40,930 nucleotides of DNA from Verrucomicrobiales bacterium (lineage in GTDB: Bacteria; Verrucomicrobiota; Verrucomicrobiia; Verrucomicrobiales; V1-33), in NCBI GenBank assembly GCA_947460575.1, contig CANHIJ010000026.1, positions 1 through 40,930 on the forward strand. Direction: 5' to 3'. Positions 34,761 through 40,930 of the stretch are shown here, one piece after another. The notes beneath the pieces were generated by a model. The model had not been told where the DNA came from. It did not search any database and saw only the letters and a program-made list of their open reading frames with translations. Position numbers and translations under genes: made by a program. Each line of letters opens with the position of its first letter. The first letter of the stretch is position 1.

Positions 34761-34780
34761 GCCTGGGCCTAGTCGCCCGA

Positions 34781-34821
34781 AAAAAGCCGCCGGAGCTGAT
34801 AGGCTCCGGCGGCTATTTTTG
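34781..34821. terminator. Bidirectional terminator between convergent manC and DUF1080 genes
   Basis: Stem gccgccggagc (34787-34797) with gctccggcggc (34804-34814), 6-nt loop. Six A precede it and a tattttt tract follows it, so it can act on both strands. It lies 26 nt after the manC stop and about 50 nt beyond the stop of the convergent gene. Confidence 0.9.
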
Positions 34822-34869
34822 AAGGTTTAGTTTGGCTGAGAACGGGCGTGGCGCCCGATGGGGCGAGGC

Positions 34870-36234
34870 TCAGTAGGGGAGCTCGCGCACGTAGAGACTG
34901 CGGAACCAGAGGTTGTTGCCGTGGTTTTGCAGTTCGATTTGCTCGGCGCGGGGGAGGGGGAGATCGCGGCTCCAGTAGTTTTCCAGGGGGGACTGGTCGA
35001 TGATGAGCTTGCCGTTGAGGTGAATGGAGACGCGCTCGCCGACCATGCGGATGTGGAAGGTGTTCCACTCGCCGATGGGCTTGTCGGCCAAGACGAGGGG
35101 CTCCTTGCCGGGGCCCTTGTTGTTCCACATGCCCCCGGAACCTTTTTGGTTGCCGGCCGCGAACTGAGCGGGGTTGGTGGGGTCCCAGATTTGGACTTGG
35201 GGGGTGCCGCGGAGGTAGATGCCGCTGTCGGCGGTGGCTGGGATCTTCCAGTCGACGTAGAAGTCGAAATCACCGTAAGGTTTGGCGGTGACCAGGCTGG
35301 CGCCCTTGCCGTCGAAGACGAGGGCCCCGTTTTCGACCTTCCAGTGGGCCTTCATGTTTTCGTTAGCAGTGGCCTGGGCGGTGGCGCGGGCATCGGGAGC
35401 GAGGGCGGCGCGCTTGAAGGGATTGTCATTGGGGGCGGCCATGAGGCCCTGCCAGCCGCTGAGGTCCTGTCCGTTGAAGAGGGCCGTAAAGCCAGCCGGA
35501 GCCACGTTGGGGGCGGTGCCCGAAAGCGGCGCCGCGGGCGAGTAGTCCTTGAGGCGAAGGTTGCGGTACGCCACGAAATCACCATGGCCGCAGAAGGCGA
35601 TGTGTCCGGTGCGGCGCTTTTGGCCGGGGTGCTCTTTGTGGTCGAGGGGGACGAGGCCGGTCAGGTAGGTGTCGGTGATGGTTTCTCCGTTGAGGATGAC
35701 CTTGATGTGATCGCCGATAACGAGGATGGTTTCCTTGTTCCACTCGCCGAGGGGCTTGAGGAGGTTGCGCTCCGCTTGGAGAGAGGCCGCCAAGCCGTAG
35801 ACCGAGCCGTGGTGCTGGTAGGGAGCGATCTTGGAGTTCGCGCTGTTGTACTTGGGGTCGCGGTCGTCGAGGACCTGAATTTCCATGCCCTCGTAGGCGG
35901 CGTCGCCGGTCCCCGGGTAGCGGATGCCGATGCCATTGTTGGAGCCAGCTTGGAGTTGGAATTCGAGTTCGAGGACGAAGTCGGCGTATTCTTTTTCGGT
36001 TTTGAGGAAGCTGCCCTTGGGCGTGCAGACGATGGCGCCGTCCTTGACTTCGTAGCCTTCGCCGACCCAGCCGGCGAGGGACTTGCCGTCAAAGAGGGGT
36101 TGCCAGTCCTTGACGCCCTGAAGCATCTGGAGGGTAGGGCCCGCTGGAGGCAGGGCTGCCGGAGGCGATTGGGCGAAGGAAGAAGCGGCCAGCACGGAAA
36201 GTGCGGCCCCAGCAGAGCAGAGTTGGCGTAACAT
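34870..36234 (-). CDS. Secreted protein with two DUF1080 (3-keto-glycoside hydrolase-like) domains
   Basis: 454 residues with a signal peptide (MLRQLCSAGAALSVLAASSF, cut near FAQS). Two DUF1080 domains in tandem: about 44-232 (PLFDGKSLAGWVGEGYEVKD to GDFVAYRNLRLKDY) and about 247-452 (ALFNGQDLSGWQG to LWFRSLYVREL). The fold is a LamG-like beta-sandwich; some members cleave 3-keto-glycosides made by sugar dehydrogenases. The first domain has the NNGIGIRYPG and the second the DSGIYLRG strand that normally carries binding residues. Substrate is unknown. Convergent with manC, sharing its terminator. Confidence 0.88.
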   Translation of the reverse strand: MLRQLCSAGAALSVLAASSFAQSPPAALPPAGPTLQMLQGVKDWQPLFDGKSLAGWVGEGYEVKDGAIVCTPKGSFLKTEKEYADFVLELEFQLQAGSNNGIGIRYPGTGDAAYEGMEIQVLDDRDPKYNSANSKIAPYQHHGSVYGLAASLQAERNLLKPLGEWNKETILVIGDHIKVILNGETITDTYLTGLVPLDHKEHPGQKRRTGHIAFCGHGDFVAYRNLRLKDYSPAAPLSGTAPNVAPAGFTALFNGQDLSGWQGLMAAPNDNPFKRAALAPDARATAQATANENMKAHWKVENGALVFDGKGASLVTAKPYGDFDFYVDWKIPATADSGIYLRGTPQVQIWDPTNPAQFAAGNQKGSGGMWNNKGPGKEPLVLADKPIGEWNTFHIRMVGERVSIHLNGKLIIDQSPLENYWSRDLPLPRAEQIELQNHGNNLWFRSLYVRELPY

Positions 36235-36342
36235 AGAGTCGTATTAGAAGCGAGAGGGATACGGGCGACCGGGGACGTAGCTTACGCAAGGTTGCGGGGG
36301 CCATCCGAGCGGGGCGCGGCGCGATGAGCGCTTTTTAATGGC

Positions 36343-37545
36343 TTAGGGCCGCCGGGGGTCGCGGGTCGGGCCGGTGGCGGCGCGCTCCAACTGCGCCAGG
36401 CTGCCGGGGTGGGCGCGCTCGACCGCGTGCCACGCTGGCAGCAGAGCGGGCGCGGCGGGCTGTTCCAAGGCACTCTGGAGGGCCCGCCCAAACGTGAGTT
36501 GGGCCAGCGCTTCGCCATCGGGCAAAAAGTGCAAGCCGTTGAGTGCGGACTCGGCTTCGGCATGGCGCAGGGCCTCGGACGAGAGTGCCTGCCAGGCTTC
36601 CAGGATCTGCTCCCGCCACGGATAGGTGCCGCCAGATACGGTGGCCAAGAGCGCCGCCGAGACTTCGCGGGCCATGCGGTGCAAGCCGACCGCGGGGTCG
36701 TCCGGAGAGAGTTCCTGGTGCTTGTGGTCGTAGGCCGCACACAATTCCGTCTGCGAAACGGCCTGCGCCGGGAGGTGGCGCCGGACTTCCTCGAGCAAAG
36801 AAATCTCCAGGCCCCAGGTGGCGCTGAAGCTGAGCTGGCGCAGCAGGGAGAGGTGCAGCGCGGATTCGCCCGCGAGCGGGTAGCGGAAGGCCGAGAGAAA
36901 TTGCAGGGCCGCCACCGGGCCCGCACAAAGCTCCATGGCCCGCAGCAGGGGGCGCACCAGGAGCCGCTGCAGGCGTCCGTGCAGCCGGTCGCTGTGGCGC
37001 GAGTAAAAGCCCTTGTTGAACCGAAAGCCCCAGGCGGGCTCCAAGAGGGGGTGGCAGAGGCGGCCAGGCAGCTCGCGGGAGTAGTTGCGGATATCGCAGT
37101 CGTGGAGGGCTACGACGCCTGGGGCTTCGGCGAGGGCGATGGCCAAGCCCGCGCACAGCCAGGCATTGCGCCCCTTGCCCGCCGCCGCAGTCGTCAGGCC
37201 GCCGCGGGCCAGGGAGGCCTCCAGCGCCTCCACCGCGGGGTCCCCCGTCCAGAGCAAGCGGGTGTCCTGGGGCAGACCCGCAAAAGCGCGCCGCGCGTCC
37301 GCCCACTGCGTCGCGTCCGCGCCGTCCACGCCAACCACGAGCCGCGCCAGCCAGGTGGCCCCAGCCAATTCTCCCAAAATGCCCTCCAGCGCGGCCGTGC
37401 CCAATTCCCGGGCGTGGCAGGGCAGGATCAGGGTAATCGGGCACGTCCGAGCGCGGCGCACCAAGTCGGCCTCCAGCGTCGGCCAAGCCTCCGGAACCAA
37501 CCGGTGGAGGGTAGTGATGCCAGCGGGGTGGAGGTACGAAGTCAT
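36343..37545 (-). CDS. GT81-type glycosyltransferase, glucosyl-3-phosphoglycerate synthase-like
   Basis: 400 residues. GpgS joins a sugar from a nucleotide donor to 3-phosphoglycerate, the first step to glucosylglycerate, a compatible solute. Family features: LILPCHARELGTAALEGIL start, GKGRNAWLCAGLAIALA, the metal-binding HDCDI with Asp149 and Asp151, GFRFNKGFYSRHSDRLHGRLQRLLVRPLL, FRYPLAGESALH, WGLEISLLEEV and AYDHKHQELSPDD. Mannosyl-3-phosphoglycerate synthase activity is an alternative. No matching phosphatase gene is adjacent. Base use here is more balanced than in the surrounding G-rich plus strand. Confidence 0.82.
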   Translation of the reverse strand: MTSYLHPAGITTLHRLVPEAWPTLEADLVRRARTCPITLILPCHARELGTAALEGILGELAGATWLARLVVGVDGADATQWADARRAFAGLPQDTRLLWTGDPAVEALEASLARGGLTTAAAGKGRNAWLCAGLAIALAEAPGVVALHDCDIRNYSRELPGRLCHPLLEPAWGFRFNKGFYSRHSDRLHGRLQRLLVRPLLRAMELCAGPVAALQFLSAFRYPLAGESALHLSLLRQLSFSATWGLEISLLEEVRRHLPAQAVSQTELCAAYDHKHQELSPDDPAVGLHRMAREVSAALLATVSGGTYPWREQILEAWQALSSEALRHAEAESALNGLHFLPDGEALAQLTFGRALQSALEQPAAPALLPAWHAVERAHPGSLAQLERAATGPTRDPRRP

Positions 37546-37727
37546 GCAGGAAAGCCAGCCTCAACAGGGCAGGGGACCGCGCCGATGGCAAATGACTTGT
37601 GTGCCCCGCCCGGGGAATAACGGCGCAGGGCCTTCGTGCCGCGCCCCAGCCTCGGTCCGCGCCATCCACCAGGCGCAGCCCATCCACTGCGCGTTTTGCG
37701 CCGACGACCACGGTGCGCCGACCACCA
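37546..37727. other. Gene-free stretch upstream of the GT81 gene
   Basis: No gene recognised. It should hold the promoter of the minus-strand GT81 gene. GC-rich, no clear hairpin with T tract. The region may include the left part of the neighbouring mosaic repeat, whose left boundary is uncertain. Confidence 0.4.
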
Positions 37728-38105
37728 GGCCATCTGTGCTGCGCGGCGGACCGGGCCATGGGCGGGGCCGAGGCCAATCCCGGAGTGCTTATGCGGCGCC
37801 AAGGCAACCCCGGAGGGGTTATGCACGACTAGCCGGGGGTTTCAACCCCCGGATTGCCAGGTTCTATGGCCTCAGCCACCGCGTCGCTGCCCGATGCGAG
37901 GTCGATCCAGGGGCCCACTGGCGGGCGCCGACGCGCCTGTTTGGCCCTGGAGCGAGGATCGACCCAGTCTGGGGCAACCGCGTCGCGGTTCATGGAAAAG
38001 CGCCTCCCGGTTGATCCCTGAGACGCGGTTGGCGTTGGGTCAGGCTGAAGCCCTCGGCTTCCCAAGCGTTCCTGCGGTGCAGCTTGTGCAGGAGTTATTC
38101 GGGAG
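37728..38105 (+). repeat. Second copy of dispersed mosaic palindromic repeat
   Basis: Plus-orientation copy of the element at 10207-11055 (minus). It contains gcggaccgggccat, caaccccggaggggttatgc, one gactag-ccgggggtttcaacccccgg hairpin (37827-37852), cgccgacgcgcctgtttggc, ctggggcaaccgc, gcggttcatgg, gcgcctcccggttgatccct and gggtcaggctgaagccctcg, ending near ttattcgggaggg. It is shorter, with single units where the other copy has tandem or inverted duplications. It separates the divergent GT81 and GT4 genes. The remaining 38106-38230 holds no recognisable gene. Confidence 0.65.
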
Positions 38106-38230
38106 GGATATGCTGGGGAGTGAGCCCAGCGCTTTGCCTGGCGCTGCCGACATCCGCCGCCGTCCGAGCGGGAGCCGTTGGTGATGCCGCAAGCTTGACG
38201 AATCGGCGGGGTGGGGAGAGGGGGGGAGGG

Positions 38231-39637
38231 ATGCGCCTGGTGGTTTTTCACTATCACGACCGCCCTGGGGGGGTGCGGGCGGTGGTGGAGCGCGGGCTGC
38301 CGCTGTTGTTGGCGCGGCTAGGGAAGGTGGCGGAGGTGGTTTTGCTGTTGGGGGAGCAGGGGGACCCAGGCTGGGCGGGGGCCTTGGCGGGGCGTTTGGG
38401 GGGGGTGGGGCTGCGGGTGGTGGTGGAGCGGGAGTTGGGGTATCGTCCGGGAGGGAAGCTGGGGGCGAGGGCGCAGGCGCTGCTGCGCGCGGTTTTGGCG
38501 GGGCCGGAGGTGCTGTTGTGGGCGCACAATCTGAGCGTGGGGCGGAATGTGGGCTTGCTGGGGCGGCTGCCGACGCTGTGTGCGGAGGTGGGGGCGGAGT
38601 TGTGGATGCACCACCATGACTGGTGGTGGGATGGGCGCTGGGCCCGCTGGGGGGATTGGCAGGCGGCCGCGGTGGGTTCGCTGGAGGAGGCGCTGGCGCT
38701 TTCGGTGCCCGTGGGACCGGGGATTCGGCATTTTTGCGTTAATCGGGCTGATCTGGGGTGGTTGCAGCTGCGGGCGGGGCAGGCGGCGCAGTGGGTGGGC
38801 AATCCGCTGCCGAGCGAGGACGGCGTGCCGCGGGGGGAGCGGCGGGAGGCGGCGGCTTGGCTGCGGGAGCGCAGCGGGGGCCGCCCGATTTGGCTGGCTC
38901 CGGTGCGGGCTTTGCGGCGCAAAAATATCGCGGAGGCGCTGTTGTTGGCGCGCTGGGCGGGTGAAGCTATTTGTTTGGCGACTACGGGGGGGGCTAGTTC
39001 GCCGGAGGAGGAATTGGGGTCGAGTCGCCTGGCCTCGGCAGCGCGGCGCCAGGGGTGGCACTTCTTGCCTGGGGTGCTAGCGGGTTCGCGTGGGGGGCCG
39101 CGGGTGGCGGCGCTGCTGGCGGAGGCGGAGGCGGTGGTGATGACTTCGCTGCAGGAAGGTTTTGGGTTGCCCTATTTGGAAGCGGCGGCCCAGGGCAAGC
39201 CGCTGGTGGGTCGGGCGCTGCCGCAGGTGCAGGCCAATTTGGCGGCGCTGGGTTGCCGCGCGCCGGGGTTGTACCGCGCTTTGCCGGTGGGGTCGGGTCG
39301 CTGCGACGAGGCGGCGGAGGCGCGGCGCGGCGCGGCAGGCCGGGAACGGTGGCGGGGCGTCTTGCCCCCTGAGCTGGCGGTCCCGGAGGGGCCGGGGGCG
39401 GATGATTTTGGATCGCTCTCGCTGGATGCGCAGCTGGAGGTGCTGGGGAGCGGTCGGGGCTTGCCGGGAGAGGCGCCGCGGCCGCAGGTTCCGGAGTGGC
39501 CGCTGGAAGCGCGCGGGGAACACTGGGCCGAGCGGTTTTGGCAACGTCCGCCAACTCTGGGGGCTGCGGAGCCGCTGTTGGCCGAGGTGCAGCGGCGCTT
39601 GGGGGACTGGATGGAGCGGCCTTTGCTATGGCTCTGA
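38231..39637 (+). CDS. GT4-like glycosyltransferase (GT-B fold)
   Basis: 468 residues. N-terminal domain opens MRLVVFHYHDRPGGVRAVVE, the usual GT4 pattern of a first strand and a gly-rich loop (PGGVR). The C-terminal nucleotide-sugar-binding domain contains VRALRRKNIAEALLLARWAG and VVMTSLQEGFGLPYLEAAAQGKPLVGR, which carries the E(x7)E signature (Glu in QEGFG and in YLEA). The ~120 C-terminal residues are unassigned. Donor and acceptor unknown. It lies beyond the repeat from a divergent GT81 gene, so joint work on a glycerate glycoside is possible but speculative. ATG at 38231 follows a GGGAGGG tract. The helicase gene follows after 27 nt. Confidence 0.8.
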   Translation: MRLVVFHYHDRPGGVRAVVERGLPLLLARLGKVAEVVLLLGEQGDPGWAGALAGRLGGVGLRVVVERELGYRPGGKLGARAQALLRAVLAGPEVLLWAHNLSVGRNVGLLGRLPTLCAEVGAELWMHHHDWWWDGRWARWGDWQAAAVGSLEEALALSVPVGPGIRHFCVNRADLGWLQLRAGQAAQWVGNPLPSEDGVPRGERREAAAWLRERSGGRPIWLAPVRALRRKNIAEALLLARWAGEAICLATTGGASSPEEELGSSRLASAARRQGWHFLPGVLAGSRGGPRVAALLAEAEAVVMTSLQEGFGLPYLEAAAQGKPLVGRALPQVQANLAALGCRAPGLYRALPVGSGRCDEAAEARRGAAGRERWRGVLPPELAVPEGPGADDFGSLSLDAQLEVLGSGRGLPGEAPRPQVPEWPLEARGEHWAERFWQRPPTLGAAEPLLAEVQRRLGDWMERPLLWL

Positions 39638-39664
39638 GGCACGCAGAGGCGTATGGAAGGGGAA

Positions 39665-40930
39665 ATGTCTGCGATTCACCAATGGTTTGCCGCGCGGGGC
39701 TGGGAGGCTTTTCCCTTTCAGGAAGAGGTGTGGGCGGCCTATCGGGCGGGGCGCAGCGGGCTGATCCACGCACCGACCGGGCTGGGGAAAACCTTGGCGG
39801 CCTGGCTGGGGCCGGTGGCGGAGGGGTTGGAGTCGCGCTCCAAAGGCTTGAAGGTGCTGTGGCTGAGTCCGCTGCGGGCTTTGGCCTTGGATACGGCGCA
39901 GGCGCTGCGGGAGCCCTTGGGCGCGCTGGGGTTGGACTGGGAAGTGGGGCGGCGCACTGGGGACAGTTCGGCCAAGGAGCGGGCCCAGTGGAAAACCAAG
40001 CTGCCGGATGCTCTGGTGACCACGCCGGAAAGTCTTTCGGTGATGTTGAGTGACCCGGGGGCGGCGGCTCGCTTGGCGGGGCTGGAGGCGGTGATCGTGG
40101 ACGAGTGGCATGAGTTGCTGTCGAGCAAGCGGGGGGTACAGACCGAGCTTTGTTTGGCGCGCTTGCGGGCGTGGAATCCGGGGCTGCGGGTGTGGGGGCT
40201 GTCGGCCACGCTGGGGAATTTGCCGGAAGCGATGCAAGCGTTGTTGGGGGACGGGGCCCCGGAGGGGGTGCTGGTGAGCGGTCAGGTGGGGCGGGAAGTC
40301 TGTCTGGAAACCTTGCTGCCCGAGGAGGGGGATCCCTTTCCCTGGAGCGGCCACTTGGGGCTGAGCTTGTTGCCCGCGGTGGCGCGGCAGATCGGGCGGG
40401 CGGCCACGACCTTGGTTTTTACCAATACGCGCTCGCAGGCGGAGCAGTGGCATCAGGCGCTGCGGGAGGCTTGTCCGGACTGGGCGGGAGACTTGGCGGT
40501 GCACCACGGGTCGCTCGAAAAGGCGGAGCGCCAGGCGGTGGAGGATCGCTTGCGGGAGGGGACGGTGAAGGCGGTGGTGTGCACCAGCAGTTTGGATTTG
40601 GGGGTGGATTTTTCGCCGGTGGAGCAGGTGATCCAGATCGGGAGTCCCAAGGGGGTGGCGCGGCTGCTGCAGCGCGCGGGCCGCAGCGGGCACCGCCCGG
40701 GCGCGGTGAGCCGGGTCTACGGGGTGCCGACCCACGCCTTCGAATTGGTGGAATTTGCCGCGGCGCGCCAGGCCTTGGGGGAGGGTCGCATAGAGGCGCG
40801 CCGCCCCCTGCGACTGGCGCTCGATGTGCTGGCGCAGCATCTGTGCACGGTGGCCGCGGGCGGCGGGTTCGCCGCGGAGGCGCTGCTCCGGGAGGTGCGG
40901 AGCACGCACGCCTTTGCGGAGCTGGATGAG
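39665..40930 (+). CDS. Lhr-type DEXH helicase, ligase-associated DNA-repair group; 3' truncated
   Basis: The frame from ATG 39665 is open for 422 codons to the window end; such proteins usually reach about 800 residues. N-terminus MSAIHQWFAARGWEAFPFQE, Walker A HAPTGLGKT (Lys42), LSPLRALALDTAQAL, TTPESLSVML, motif II Asp146-Glu-Trp-His149, LSATLGN, FTNTRSQAE, VHHGSLEKAER and SSLDLGVDFSPV with QRAGRSGHRPG. The DEWH motif and the opening pattern fit the ligase-associated DEXH helicases that sit with an ATP-dependent ligase, an exonuclease and a metallophosphoesterase in a DNA-damage locus; those partners, if present, lie beyond the window. It begins 27 nt after the GT4 gene. Confidence 0.9.
   Translation, partial: MSAIHQWFAARGWEAFPFQEEVWAAYRAGRSGLIHAPTGLGKTLAAWLGPVAEGLESRSKGLKVLWLSPLRALALDTAQALREPLGALGLDWEVGRRTGDSSAKERAQWKTKLPDALVTTPESLSVMLSDPGAAARLAGLEAVIVDEWHELLSSKRGVQTELCLARLRAWNPGLRVWGLSATLGNLPEAMQALLGDGAPEGVLVSGQVGREVCLETLLPEEGDPFPWSGHLGLSLLPAVARQIGRAATTLVFTNTRSQAEQWHQALREACPDWAGDLAVHHGSLEKAERQAVEDRLREGTVKAVVCTSSLDLGVDFSPVEQVIQIGSPKGVARLLQRAGRSGHRPGAVSRVYGVPTHAFELVEFAAARQALGEGRIEARRPLRLALDVLAQHLCTVAAGGGFAAEALLREVRSTHAFAELDE

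Overview
The window looks like a chromosomal segment of a high-GC, Gram-negative bacterium of the PVC group, most likely Verrucomicrobiota. The main pointers are a giant secreted protein that combines a DUF1080 domain, a PVC-type membrane-bound dehydrogenase propeller, HEAT repeats, LamG and a cytochrome c domain, a second secreted protein with two DUF1080 domains, a GH95-like glycosidase, an exosortase/EpsI pair, and rare Shine-Dalgarno sequences. This is inference from family content; there is no rRNA or other phylogenetic marker that settles the taxon. The + strand is G-rich almost throughout, whichever way genes point, so it is probably the leading strand.

Layout. 0.1-3.0 kb: a membrane HD-domain phosphohydrolase (PgpH-like) divergent from a CarH/LitR-like MerR-B12 regulator that is interrupted by a frameshift in a run of nine G. 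3.1-5.8 kb: rpsO and pnp. 5.9-10.2 kb: the giant PVC cytochrome protein. 10.2-11.3 kb: no gene, but a mosaic repeat element of GC-rich palindromes. 11.3-18.6 kb, all on the minus strand: a PspA/IM30 protein, a small membrane protein, a two-part AAA ATPase, gatC, gatA and a GH95-like glycosidase. 18.65-23.0 kb, plus strand: a UDG family 4-like protein lacking most iron-sulfur cysteines, a membrane protein, and a DECD-box RNA helicase. 23.2-26.0 kb: aspS (minus) and a purine nucleoside phosphorylase (plus).

26.0-40.9 kb is dominated by envelope and carbohydrate genes: a 57-aa membrane peptide, a prenyltransferase-fold protein without zinc ligands, exosortase, EpsI, then on the minus strand YihY/BrkB, an unknown membrane protein and an ArnT/PMT-like glycosyltransferase; then WecG/TagA-type glycosyltransferase, mannose-1-phosphate guanylyltransferase, a secreted double-DUF1080 protein, a GT81 glucosyl-3-phosphoglycerate synthase-like enzyme, a second copy of the mosaic repeat, a GT4 glycosyltransferase, and the 5' part of a ligase-associated-type DEXH helicase cut by the window end.

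Functional links. GatCA together with an AspRS carrying His31 fits indirect Asn-tRNA/Gln-tRNA formation. The exosortase, EpsI, WecG, ManC and ArnT-like genes fit exopolysaccharide production and protein sorting to the surface. The most promising unexplained items are the PspA-membrane protein-AAA module, which resembles an ESCRT-III/disassembly-ATPase pairing, and the dispersed palindromic repeat, seen in full or part at three places.
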